Assembly (NCBI GenBank): GCA_034401795.1
Contig: CM067360.1
Coordinates: 54,671,768 to 54,735,767 of the forward strand
From: Chaetoderma sp. LZ-2023a
Taxonomy: Eukaryota; Mollusca; Caudofoveata; Chaetodermatida; Chaetodermatidae
Reading direction: 5' to 3'
DNA length: 64,000 nt
Below the pieces are notes generated by a model. The model saw only the letters and a program-made list of their open reading frames with translations, did no database searches and was not told the origin of the DNA. This document shows, in pieces, positions 22,321-36,212 of the stretch. Each line of letters begins with the position of its first letter. The stretch's first letter is position 1. Position numbers and translations under genes: made by a program.

Positions 22321-24000
22321 ACAGGTTCTTGTATCGTGTTCATATGGTTCTAACTAACAAGCTTGTGTTTTTGCGTTGGAAACATATAGTTATTTATGAG
22401 CTGCACTGTAAGTAAAGACGATACGCCAGCGATCTCTGAACATTCTGTCAGTTCAAATAAATCGCCAAAAGCTTATAGATAAACAATTACATTGATTCTA
22501 ATCATGAGAAATTTCACATAAGACACACACTTATTGTACATTTGTAATCTTCAGAAAAGTTTTAGCTGCATTCTGGTGCTTATACATATCTTTTTAGATG
22601 CCATGCTTTACCGTTGTTATAGGCCTATTATTATGCGAATATGGCTATCCATGAAACCATTAAAAATGAGTAAATATCATGATAGAATTTTAAAAAAATC
22701 ATGATTTCTTATTTCTTGAAGACTTAGCTTCAACCTGACATAATTTATGTTATGGTTGTGAAGCCTCTCGATGTGTTAAACTAACGTTTTAAAAATAGGT
22801 CACCTTTGTACTACGGACAGTGAGATATTGACACAGCTCACAGCGCCATTCCCGGTGTGACATCACAGGGAGCGGGGATATGATTTAGATCGAGGCGGCA
22901 TTTAATCTCGTTATTCGGGCTGCCTAACATATTTCTTTTCACTCCAAGTGATGCTATTGTGTTTATATAGTGTAGTAGACCATAAAATTAATTGAAACTC
23001 GTTATCGCCCATAAGTAATGACATGAACTTTAAGCTTTGAAGTAATCGCATCACCTCGGACTTCATTCTAGCAATGATTTCTGCTTTTCTCATATAAGGA
23101 ATATCTGGGAATGAGGCCTAGTAATGGTTTCCATCACTAAGTCAACAAATTATGGATATTTTACCATAGTATTATTTTCTGACATAAAGCATTCTTAGAC
23201 ACCAAATATTATATGAATTAGTGTTTAGCACGGAATGTTCTGATTACAGAGATAGAATAAGCGCAGAGGAATATGCAATCTGGAGAGGGAAAATGAATTA
23301 GAATAGCTACTATTTGAACCCAGTAGGAATTACCTCCCTTATCTATTGCCGACCAGCCAACATTAAGAATCCATAGCTCGTCATATAGAGAAATACTATG
23401 GGCGGATTCAGGATTTCTGGAGGGGGGGGGGTGTGTTAAATGAAAAGGACAGTTTCAATCACCTGCAAGAGAATTATGCAAAGGATTTCACACACACGCA
23501 CGCACGCACGCACGCATACATGCCCGCCTGCCCCACAGCACACATGCATGTATGTACCAATGCCTACCCACCCATTCGCCCATCCGCCCACACGCACACA
23601 CAAATGAATATAATCACCATGAGAGCAAGAGAATTCGTTTATCAGTCGTGGCTGCATTCTCTGGTATAGGCCAGTTTTCTTGTTAGATGGTAAGACTGAT
23701 AGCTTCTGTTTATGATGGTGCATATCTTTGAAGGCACAGGCATTTGAAGTTTACTCGCATATTTCATATTAGCATATTTCAGATACTACTATATACATAT
23801 TAGTTTATGAAATATGCTAATAATATGAAATAGGTGGGTAAACTTCAAATTCCTGTGGTGAAGGAACAGCTAAAATATCTGATCACCTAGTCAATATGTG
23901 ATACTAAACCTGCTATGTGTGTGAATGATTTTCAGATATATGGGTTATCCCCAAGGTTTAGAAATCTGTAACAGTTGTTTATGAATGTATAGTACAGAGA

Positions 24001-24500
24001 NNNNNNNNNNNNNNNNNNNNNNNNNNNNNNNNNNNNNNNNNNNNNNNNNNNNNNNNNNNNNNNNNNNNNNNNNNNNNNNNNNNNNNNNNNNNNNNNNNNN
24101 NNNNNNNNNNNNNNNNNNNNNNNNNNNNNNNNNNNNNNNNNNNNNNNNNNNNNNNNNNNNNNNNNNNNNNNNNNNNNNNNNNNNNNNNNNNNNNNNNNNN
24201 NNNNNNNNNNNNNNNNNNNNNNNNNNNNNNNNNNNNNNNNNNNNNNNNNNNNNNNNNNNNNNNNNNNNNNNNNNNNNNNNNNNNNNNNNNNNNNNNNNNN
24301 NNNNNNNNNNNNNNNNNNNNNNNNNNNNNNNNNNNNNNNNNNNNNNNNNNNNNNNNNNNNNNNNNNNNNNNNNNNNNNNNNNNNNNNNNNNNNNNNNNNN
24401 NNNNNNNNNNNNNNNNNNNNNNNNNNNNNNNNNNNNNNNNNNNNNNNNNNNNNNNNNNNNNNNNNNNNNNNNNNNNNNNNNNNNNNNNNNNNNNNNNNNN
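24001..24500. other. Assembly gap (500 N)
   Basis: Exactly 500 Ns lie between satellite monomers, and the sequence resumes in the matching monomer type. It is a placeholder; the true array length here is unknown. Confidence 0.99.
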
Positions 24501-24944
24501 TGGAGAAATGAATTAGAATAGCTACTATTTGAACTCCGTAGGAATTACCTCCCTTATCTATTGCCGACAAGCCAACATATTAAGAATCTAGCTCGTCTTA
24601 TAGAGAAATACTATGGGCGTATTCAGGATTTCTGGAGAGAGGGGGGTTAAATGAAAAGTACAGTTTCAATCACCTGCAAGAGAATTATGCAACGGATTGC
24701 ACACACACGCACGCACGCAACCACGCACGCATACATGTCCGCCTGCCCCACAGCACACATGCATGTATGCACCAATGCCTACCCACCCATCCGCCCACAT
24801 GCACACACAAATGAATATACTCACCATGAGAGCAAGTGAATTCGTTTATCAGTCGTGGCTGCCTTCTCTGGTATAGGCCAGTTTTCTTGTTAGATGGTAA
24901 GACTGATAGCTTCTGTTTATGATGGTGCATATCTGTGAAGGCAC

Positions 24945-25063
24945 AGGCATTTGAAGTTTACCCGCCTATTTCATATTATTAGCACATTTCAGATACTACT
25001 ATATACATATTAGTTCATGAAATATGCTAATAATATGAAATAGGTGGGTAAACTTCAAATGCC
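24945..25063. repeat. Compact hairpin, representative of one per core monomer
   Basis: The left arm starts 'aggcatttgaagtttaccc' and the right arm ends 'gggtaaacttcaaatgcct'. About 46 bp per arm pairs with only one or two mismatches, around a loop of about 25 bp ('tactactatatacatattag'). The same hairpin is present in every complete core monomer, and a B-type version has arms ending 'gagatcggcgggtaaac'. It is a reduced form of the 1.4-kb segment in edge monomers 1 and 2. Confidence 0.85.
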
Positions 25064-28000
25064 TGTGGTGAAGGAACAGCTAAAATATCTGATCACTTAG
25101 TCAAAATGTGATACTAAACCTGCTATGTGTGTGAATGATTTTCAGATATATGGGTTATCCCCAAGGTTTAGCAATTTGTAACAGTTGTTTATGAATGTAT
25201 AGTACAGATACCTAATGGTACCTGCTTATATTCAAACTAATCTGTACATAAATGAGGTCAACTTTCACCATTTGATTCATATTTAGTAGTTACATTAGTT
25301 CAGTTTAAGCTTTGAAGTAATCTTATGGCCTCGGACCTCAAACCCACAATCATTTCTGCTTTACTCATATAAGGAATATCTGAGAGTAAGGACTAGTAAT
25401 GAAGAAATGAATTAGAATAGCTACTATTTGAACCCAAGGTTTGGCAATTTGTGACAGTTGTTTATGAATGTATAGTACAGAGACCTAATGGTACCTGCTT
25501 ATATTCAAACTAATCTGTACATAAATGAGGTCAACTTTCACCATTCGATTCATATTCAGTAGTTACATTAGTTCAGTTTAAGCTTTGAAGTAATCTTATG
25601 GCCTCGGACCTCAAACCCACAATCATTTCTGCTTTACTCATATAAGGAATATCTGAGAGTAAGGACTAGTAATGGAGAAATGAACTAGAATAGCTACTAT
25701 TTGAACTCCGTAGGAATTACCTCCCTTATCTAGTGCCGACAAGCCAACATATTAAGAATCTAGCTCGTCTTATAGAGAAATACTATGGGCGTATTCAGGA
25801 TTTCTGGAGAGAGGGGGGTTAAATGAAAAGTACATTTTCAATCACCTGCAAGAGAATTATGCAAAGGATTGCACACACACACACGCACACGCACGTACGC
25901 ACGCACGCACGCACACACGCACGCATACATGTCCGCCTGCCCCTCAGCACACATGCATGCATGCCCCAATGCCTACCCACTAGTTCGCTCACCCGCCCAC
26001 ACGCACACACAAATGCATGTACGCACCATGAGAGCAGGTGAATTCATTTATCATTCTCGGCTTCTTTCTCTCGTATAGGCCAGTTGTCTTGTTAGATGGT
26101 AAGACTGATAGCTTCTGTTTTTGATGGTGCATATCTGTGAAGGCACAGGCATTTGAAGTTTACCCGCCTATTTCATATTATTAGCATATTTCATATGCTA
26201 CTATATATATATTAGTATATGAAGTATGCTAATAATATGAGATCGGCGGGTAAACTTCAAATTCCTATGGTGAAGGAACAGCTAAAATATATGTTCACTA
26301 CGTCAATATATGATACTAAACCAACTATATGTGTGAATGATTTTCAGATATCTGGGTTATCTCCAAGGTTTAGCAATTTGTAACAGTTGTTTATGAATGT
26401 ATTAGTACAGATACCTAATGGTACCTGCTTATATTCATACTAATCTGTACATAAATGAGGTCAACTTTCACCATTTGATTCATATTCAGTAGTTACATTA
26501 GTTCAGTCTCGGACCTCAATCTCACCATTATTTCTGCTTTTCTCATATAAGGAATATCTGGGAATGAGGACTAGTAATGGTTTCCTACACTAACTCAACA
26601 AATTATGGATATTTTACCCTAATATTATTTTCTGACATAAAGCATTCTTAGACACCAAATATTATAGGAATTAGTGTTTAGCACGGAATGTTCTGATGAA
26701 AGAGATAGAATAAGCGCAGAGGAATATGCAATCTGGAGAGGGAAAATGAATTAGAATAGCTACTATTTGAACCCAGTAGGAATTACCTCCCTTATCTATT
26801 GCCCACCAGCTAACATTAAGAATCCATAGCTCGTCATATAGAGAAATACTATGGGCGGATTCAGGATTTCTGGAGGGAGGGGTTTAAATGAAAAGGACAG
26901 TTTCAATCACCTGCAAGAGAATTATGCAACGGATTGCACACACACACGCAACCACGCACGCATACATGTCCGCCTGCCCCACAGCACACATGCATGTACG
27001 CACCAATGCCTACCCACCCATCCGCCCACATGCACACACAAATGAATATACTCACCATGAGAGCAAGTGAATTCGTTTATCAGTCGTGGCTGCCTTCTCT
27101 GGTATAGGCCAGTTTTCTTGTTAGATGGTAAGACTGATAGCTTCTGTTTATGATGGTGCATATCTGTGAAGGCACAGGCATTTGAAGTTTACCCGCCTAT
27201 TTCATATTATTAGCATATTTCAGATACTACTATATACATATTAGTTTATGAAATATGCTAATAATATGAAATAGGTGGGTAAACTTCAAATGCCTGTGGT
27301 GAAGGAACAGCTAAAATATCTGATCACTTAGTCAAAATGTGATACTAAACCTGCTATGTGTGTGAATGATTTTCAGATATATGGGTTATCCCCAAGGTTT
27401 AGCAATTTGTAACAGTTGTTTATGAATGTATAGTACAGATACCTAATGGTACCTGCTTATATTCAAACTAATCTGTACATAAATGAGGTCAACTTTCACC
27501 ATTTGATTCATATTTAGTAGTTACATTAGTTCAGTTTAAGCTTTGAAGTAATCTTATGGCCTCGGACCTCAAACCCACAATCATTTCTGCTTTACTCATA
27601 TAAGGAATATCTGAGAGTAAGGACTAGTAATGAAGAAATGAATTAGAATAGCTACTATTTGAACCCAAGGTTTGGCAATTTGTGACAGTTGTTTATGAAT
27701 GTATAGTACAGAGACCTAATGGTACCTGCTTATATTCAAACTAATCTGTACATAAATGAGGTCAACTTTCACCATTCGATTCATATTCAGTAGTTACATT
27801 AGTTCAGTTTAAGCTTTGAAGTAATCTTATGGCCTCGGACCTCAAACCCACAATCATTTCTGCTTTACTCATATAAGGAATATCTGAGAGTAAGGACTAG
27901 TAATGGAGAAATGAATTAGAATAGCTACTATTTGAACTCCGTAGGAATTACCTCCCTTATCTAGTGCCGACAAGCCAACATATTAAGAATCTAGCTCGTC

Positions 28001-29145
28001 TTATAGAGAAATACTATGGGCGTATTCAGGATTTCTGGAGAGAGGGGGGTTAAATGAAAAGTACATTTTCAATCACCTGCAAGAGAATTATGCAAAGGAT
28101 TGCACACACACACACACACACACGCACGTACGCACGCACGCACGCACGCACGCACGCATACATGTCCGCCTGCCCCTCAGCACACATGCATGCATGCCCC
28201 AATGCCTACCCACTAGTTCGCCCACCCGCCCACACGCACACACAAATGCATGTACGCACCATGAGAGCAGGTGAATTCATTTATCATTCTCGGCTTCTTT
28301 CTCTTGTATAGGCCAGTTGTCTTGTTAGATGGTAAGACTGATAGCTTCTGTTTTTGATGGTGCATATATGTGAAGGCACAGGCATTTGAAGTTTACCCGC
28401 CTATTTCATATTATTAGCATATTTCATATGCTACTATATATATATTAGTATATGAAGTATGCTAATAATATGAGATCGGCGGGTAAACTTCAAATTCCTA
28501 TGGTGAAGGAACAGCTAAAATATATGTTCACTACATCAATATATGATACTAAACCAACTATATGTGTGAATGATTTTCAGATATCTGGGTTATCTCCAAG
28601 GTTTAGCAATTTGTAACAGTTGTTTATGAATGTATTAGTACAGATACCTAATGGTACCTGCTTATATTCATACTAATCTGTACATAAATGAGGTCAACTT
28701 TCACCATTTGATTCATATTCAGTAGTTACATTAGTTCAGTTTAAGCTTTCAAGTAATCGTATGGTCTCGGACCTCAACCTCACCATTATTTCTGCTTTTC
28801 TCATATAAGGAATATCTGGGAATGAGGACTAGTAATGGTTTCCTACACTAACTCAACAAATTATGGATATTTTACCCTAATATTATTTTCTGACATAAAG
28901 CATTCTTAGACACCAAATATTATAGGAATTAGTGTTTAGCACGGAATGTTCTGATGAAAGAGATAGAATAAGCGCAGAGGAATATGCAATCTGGAGAGGG
29001 AAAATGAATTAGAATAGCTACTATTTGAACCCAGTAGGAATTACCTCCCTTATCTATTGCCCACCAGCTAACATTAAGAATCCATAGCTCGTCATATAGA
29101 GAAATACTATGGGCGGATTCAGGATTTCTGGAGGGAGGGGTTTAA

Positions 29146-32100
29146 ATGAAAAGGACAGTTTCAATCACCTGCAAGAGAATTATGCAACGGATTGCACACA
29201 CACGCACGCACGCAACCACGCACGCATACATGTCCGCCTGCCCCACAGCACACATGCATGTACGCACCAATGCCTACCCACCCATCCGCCCACATGCACA
29301 CACAAATGAATATACTCACCATGAGAGCAAGTGAATTCGTTTATCAGTCGTGGCTGCCTTCTCTGGTATAGGCCAGTTTTCTTGTTAGATGGTAAGACTG
29401 ATAGCTTCTGTTTATGATGGTGCATATCTGTGAAGGCACAGGCATTTGAAGTTTACCCGCCTATTTCATATTATTAGCACATTTCAGATACTACTATATA
29501 CATATTAGTTTATGAAATATGCTAATAATATGAAATAGGTGGGTAAACTTCAAATGCCTGTGGTGAAGGAACAGCTAAAATATCTGATCACTTAGTCAAA
29601 ATGTGATACTAAACCTGCTATGTGTGTGAATGATTTTCAGATATATGGGTTATCCCCAAGGTTTAGCAATTTGTAACAGTTGTTTATGAATGTATAGTAC
29701 AGATACCTAATGGTACCTGCTTATATTCAAACTAATCTGTACATAAATGAGGTCAACTTTCACCATTTGATTCATATTTAGTAGTTACATTAGTTCAGTT
29801 TAAGCTTTGAAGTAATCTTATGGCCTCGGACCTCAAACCCACAATCATTTCTGCTTTACTCATATAAGGAATATCTGAGAGTAAGGACTAGTAATGGAGA
29901 AATGAATTAGAATAGCTACTATTTGAACCCAAGGTTTGGCAATTTGTGACAGTTGTTTATGAATGTATAGTACAGAGACCTAATGGTACCTGCTTATATT
30001 CAAACTAATCTGTACATAAATGAGGTCAACTTTCACCATTCGATTCATATTCAGTAGTTACATTAGTTCAGTTTAAGCTTTGAAGTAATCTTATGGCCTC
30101 GGACCTCAAACCCACAATCATTTCTGCTTTACTCATATAAGGAATATCTGAGAGTAAGGACTAGTAATGGAGAAATGAATTAGAATAGCTACTATTTGAA
30201 CTCCGTAGGAATTACCTCCCTTATCTATTGCCGACAAGCCAACATATTAAGAATCTAGCTCGTCTTATAGAGAAATACTATGGGCGTATTCAGGATTTCT
30301 GGAGAGAGGGGGGTTAAATGAAAAGTACAGTTTCAATCACCTGCAAGAGAATTATGCAACGGATTGCACACACACGCACGCACGCAACCACGCACGCATA
30401 CATGTCCGCCTGCCCCACAGCACACATGCATGTATGCACCAATGCCTACCCACCCATCCGCCCACATGCACACACAAATGAATATACTCACCATGAGAGC
30501 AAGTGAATTCGTTTATCAGTCGTGGCTGCCTTCTCTGGTATAGGCCAGTTTTCTTGTTAGATGGTAAGACTGATAGCTTCTGTTTATGATGGTGCATATC
30601 TGTGAAGGCACAGGCATTTGAAGTTTACCCGCCTATTTCATATTATTAGCACATTTCAGATACTACTATATACATATTAGTTCATGAAATATGCTAATAA
30701 TATGAAATAGGTGGGTAAACTTCAAATGCCTGTGGTGAAGGAACAGCTAAAATATCTGATCACTTAGTCAAAATGTGATACTAAACCTGCTATGTGTGTG
30801 AATGATTTTCAGATATATGGGTTATCCCCAAGGTTTAGCAATTTGTAACAGTTGTTTATGAATGTATAGTACAGATACCTAATGGTACCTGCTTATATTC
30901 AAACTAATCTGTACATAAATGAGGTCAACTTTCACCATTTGATTCATATTTAGTAGTTACATTAGTTCAGTTTAAGCTTTGAAGTAATCTTATGGCCTCG
31001 GACCTCAAACCCACAATCATTTCTGCTTTACTCATATAAGGAATATCTGAGAGTAAGGACTAGTAATGAAGAAATGAATTAGAATAGCTACTATTTGAAC
31101 CCAAGGTTTGGCAATTTGTGACAGTTGTTTATGAATGTATAGTACAGAGACCTAATGGTACCTGCTTATATTCAAACTAATCTGTACATAAATGAGGTCA
31201 ACTTTCACCATTCGATTCATATTCAGTAGTTACATTAGTTCAGTTTAAGCTTTGAAGTAATCTTATGGCCTCGGACCTCAAACCCACAATCATTTCTGCT
31301 TTACTCATATAAGGAATATCTGAGAGTAAGGACTAGTAATGGAGAAATGAACTAGAATAGCTACTATTTGAACTCCGTAGGAATTACCTCCCTTATCTAG
31401 TGCCGACAAGCCAACATATTAAGAATCTAGCTCGTCTTATAGAGAAATACTATGGGCGTATTCAGGATTTCTGGAGAGAGGGGGGTTAAATGAAAAGTAC
31501 ATTTTCAATCACCTGCAAGAGAATTATGCAAAGGATTGCACACACACACACGCACACGCACGTACGCACGCACGCACGCACACACGCACGCATACATGTC
31601 CGCCTGCCCCTCAGCACACATGCATGCATGCCCCAATGCCTACCCACTAGTTCGCTCACCCGCCCACACGCACACACAAATGCATGTACGCACCATGAGA
31701 GCAGGTGAATTCATTTATCATTCTCGGCTTCTTTCTCTCGTATAGGCCAGTTGTCTTGTTAGATGGTAAGACTGATAGCTTCTGTTTTTGATGGTGCATA
31801 TCTGTGAAGGCACAGGCATTTGAAGTTTACCCGCCTATTTCATATTATTAGCATATTTCATATGCTACTATATATATATTAGTATATGAAGTATGCTAAT
31901 AATATGAGATCGGCGGGTAAACTTCAAATTCCTATGGTGAAGGAACAGCTAAAATATATGTTCACTACGTCAATATATGATACTAAACCAACTATATGTG
32001 TGAATGATTTTCAGATATCTGGGTTATCTCCAAGGTTTAGCAATTTGTAACAGTTGTTTATGAATGTATTAGTACAGATACCTAATGGTACCTGCTTATA

Positions 32101-32579
32101 TTCATACTAATCTGTACATAAATGAGGTCAACTTTCACCATTTGATTCATATTCAGTAGTTACATTAGTTCAGTTTAAGCTTTCAAGTAATCGTATGGTC
32201 TCGGACCTCAACCTCACCATTATTTCTGCTTTTCTCATATAAGGAATATCTGGGAATGAGGACTAGTAATGGTTTCCTACACTAACTCAACAAATTATGG
32301 ATATTTTACCCTAATATTATTTTCTGACATAAAGCATTCTTAGACACCAAATATTATAGGAATTAGTGTTTAGCACGGAATGTTCTGATGAAAGAGATAG
32401 AATAAGCGCAGAGGAATATGCAATCTGGAGAGGGAAAATGAATTAGAATAGCTACTATTTGAACCCAGTAGGAATTACCTCCCTTATCTATTGCCCACCA
32501 GCTAACATTAAGAATCCATAGCTCGTCATATAGAGAAATACTATGGGCGGATTCAGGATTTCTGGAGGGAGGGGTTTAA
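29146..32579 (+). repeat. Higher-order repeat unit A2-A1-B (3434 bp)
   Basis: Monomers start at 29146 (A2), 30318 (A1) and 31490 (B). The next A2 starts at 32580. Confidence 0.85.
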
Positions 32580-35500
32580 ATGAAAAGGACAGTTTCAATC
32601 ACCTGCAAGAGAATTATGCAACGGATTGCACACACACGCACGCACGCAACCACGCACGCATACATGTCCGCCTGCCCCACAGCACACATGCATGTACGCA
32701 CCAATGCCTACCCAGCCATCCGCCCACATGCACACACAAATGAATATACTCACCATGAGAGCAAGTGAATTCGTTTATCAGTCGTGGCTGCCTTCTCTGG
32801 TATAGGCCAGTTTTCTTGTTAGATGGTAAGACTGATAGCTTCTGTTTATGATGGTGCATATCTGTGAAGGCACAGGCATTTGAAGTTTACCCGCCTATTT
32901 CATATTATTAGCACATTTCAGATACTACTATATACATATTAGTTTATGAAATATGCTAATAATATGAAATATGTGGGTAAACTTCAAATGCCTGTGGTGA
33001 AGGAACAGCTAAAATATCTGATCACTTAGTCAAAATGTGATACTAAACCTGCTATGTGTGTGAATGATTTTCAGATATATGGGTTATCCCCAAGGTTTAG
33101 CAATTTGTAACAGTTGTTTATGAATGTATAGTACAGATACCTAATGGTACCTGCTTATATTCAAACTAATCTGTACATAAATGAGGTCAACTTTCACCAT
33201 TTGATTCATATTTAGTAGTTACATTAGTTCAGTTTAAGCTTTGAAGTAATCTTATGGCCTCGGACCTCAAACCCACAATAATTTCTGCTTTACTCATATA
33301 AGGAATATCTGAGAGTAAGGACTAGTAATGGAGAAATGAATTAGAATAGCTACTATTTGAACCCAAGGTTTGGCAATTTGTGACAGTTGTTTATGAATGT
33401 ATAGTACAGAGACCTAATGGTACCTGCTTATATTCAAACTAATCTGTACATAAATGAGGTCAACTTTCACCATTCGATTCATATTCAGTAGTTACATTAG
33501 TTCAGTTTAAGCTTTGAAGTAATCTTATGGCCTCGGACCTCAAACCCACAATCATTTCTGCTTTACTCATATAAGGAATATCTGAGAGTAAGGACTAGTA
33601 ATGGAGAAATGAATTAGAATAGCTACTATTTGAACTCCGTAGGAATTACCTCCCTTATCTATTGCCGACAAGCCAACATATTAAGAATCTAGCTCGTCTT
33701 ATAGAGAAATACTATGGGCGTATTCAGGATTTCTGGAGAGAGGGGGGTTAAATGAAAAGTACAGTTTCAATCACCTGCAAGAGAATTATGCAACGGATTG
33801 CACACACACGCACGCACGCAACCACGCACGCATACATGTCCGCCTGCCCCACAGCACACATGCATGTACGCACCAATGCCTACCCAGCCATCCGCCCACA
33901 TGCACACACAAATGAATATACTCACCATGAGAGCAAGTGAATTCGTTTATCAGTCGTGGCTGCCTTCTCTGGTATAGGCCAGTTTTCTTGTTAGATGGTA
34001 AGACTGATAGCTTCTGTTTATGATGGTGCATATCTGTGAAGGCACAGGCATTTGAAGTTTACCCGCCTATTTCATATTATTAGCACATTTCAGATACTAC
34101 TATATACATATTAGTTTATGAAATATGCTAATAATATGAAATATGTGGGTAAACTTCAAATGCCTGTGGTGAAGGAACAGCTAAAATATCTGATCACTTA
34201 GTCAAAATGTGATACTAAACCTGCTATGTGTGTGAATGATTTTCAGATATATGGGTTATCCCCAAGGTTTAGCAATTTGTAACAGTTGTTTATGAATGTA
34301 TAGTACAGATACCTAATGGTACCTGCTTATATTCAAACTAATCTGTACATAAATGAGGTCAACTTTCACCATTTGATTCATATTTAGTAGTTACATTAGT
34401 TCAGTTTAAGCTTTGAAGTAATCTTATGGCCTCGGACCTCAAACCCACAATCATTTCTGCTTTACTCATATAAGGAATATCTGAGAGTAAGGACTAGTAA
34501 TGGAGAAATGAATTAGAATAGCTACTATTTGAACCCAAGGTTTGGCAATTTGTGACAGTTGTTTATGAATGTATAGTACAGAGACCTAATGGTACCTGCT
34601 TATATTCAAACTAATCTGTACATAAATGAGGTCAACTTTCACCATTCGATTCATATTCAGTAGTTACATTAGTTCAGTTTAAGCTTTGAAGTAATCTTAT
34701 GGCCTCGGACCTCAAACCCACAATCATTTCTGCTTTACTCATATAAGGAATATCTGAGAGTAAGGACTAGTAATGGAGAAATGAATTAGAATAGCTACTA
34801 TTTGAACTCCGTAGGAATTACCTCCCTTATCTATTGCCGACAAGCCAACATATTAAGAATCTAGCTCGTCTTATAGAGAAATACTATGGGCGTATTCAGG
34901 ATTTCTGGAGAGAGGGGGGTTAAATGAAAAGTACAGTTTCAATCACCTGCAAGAGAATTATGCAACGGATTGCACACACACGCACGCATGCAACCACGCA
35001 CGCATACATGTCCGCCTGCCCCACAGCACACATGCATGTATGCACCAATGCCTACCCACCCATCCGCCCACATGCACACACAAATGAATATACTCACCAT
35101 GAGAGCAAGTGAATTCGTTTATCAGTCGTGGCTGCCTTCTCTGGTATAGGCCAGTTTTCTTGTTAGATGGTAAGACTGATAGCTTCTGTTTATGATGGTG
35201 CATATCTGTGAAGGCACAGGCATTTGAAGTTTACCCGCCTATTTCATATTATTAGCACATTTCAGATACTACTATATACATATTAGTTCATGAAATATGC
35301 TAATAATATGAAATAGGTGGGTAAACTTCAAATGCCTGTGGTGAAGGAACAGCTAAAATATCTGATCACTTAGTCAAAATGTGATACTAAACCTGCTATG
35401 TGTGTGAATGATTTTCAGATATATGGGTTATCCCCAAGGTTTAGCAATTTGTAACAGTTGTTTATGAATGTATAGTACAGATACCTAATGGTACCTGCTT

Positions 35501-36172
35501 ATATTCAAACTAATCTGTACATAAATGAGGTCAACTTTCACCATTTGATTCATATTTAGTAGTTACATTAGTTCAGTTTAAGCTTTGAAGTAATCTTATG
35601 GCCTCGGACCTCAAACCCACAATCATTTCTGCTTTACTCATATAAGGAATATCTGAGAGTAAGGACTAGTAATGAAGAAATGAATTAGAATAGCTACTAT
35701 TTGAACCCAAGGTTTGGCAATTTGTGACAGTTGTTTATGAATGTATAGTACAGAGACCTAATGGTACCTGCTTATATTCAAACTAATCTGTACATAAATG
35801 AGGTCAACTTTCACCATTCGATTCATATTCAGTAGTTACATTAGTTCAGTTTAAGCTTTGAAGTAATCTTATGGCCTCGGACCTCAAACCCACAATCATT
35901 TCTGCTTTACTCATATAAGGAATATCTGAGAGTAAGGACTAGTAATGGAGAAATGAACTAGAATAGCTACTATTTGAACTCCGTAGGAATTACCTCCCTT
36001 ATCTAGTGCCGACAAGCCAACATATTAAGAATCTAGCTCGTCTTATAGAGAAATACTATGGGCGTATTCAGGATTTCTGGAGAGAGGGGGGGGGGTTAAA
36101 TGAAAAGCACATTTTCAATCACCTGCAAGAGAATTATGCAAAGGATTGCACACACACACACACACGCACGTA

Positions 36173-36212
<40 letters not shown>

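Larger units (their letters stand above)
20908..23033. mobile_element. 2.1-kb TTAA-flanked insertion (decayed DNA transposon or composite)
   Basis: TTAA at 20904-20907 and again at 23030-23033 flanks the insert, and the intact satellite has a single TTTAA at this point. The inner ends are weakly inverted: the left begins 'agatgttgtga' and the right, reverse-complemented, begins 'agttcatgtca'. A better inverted pair lies inside: 'gtgacgtcacaccgggaa' at 21088-21105 and its near-complement at 22849-22867. TTAA duplication is typical of piggyBac-type elements. No transposase frame is visible, so this is a non-autonomous or decayed element loaded with secondary foldback insertions. Confidence 0.6.
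20791..24000 (+). repeat. Satellite array, left-edge monomer 4, split by a 2.1-kb insertion
   Basis: Satellite sequence runs to 'agttcagttta' at 20907 and resumes at 23034 with 'gctttgaagtaatcgcatca'. After the insertion the monomer continues through the microsatellite and hairpin (near 23745-23855) and ends in the assembly gap. Confidence 0.8.

Noticed and set aside
23932..24570. Long frames across the N stretch
   Set aside because: They exist only because the 500 Ns contain no stop codons.
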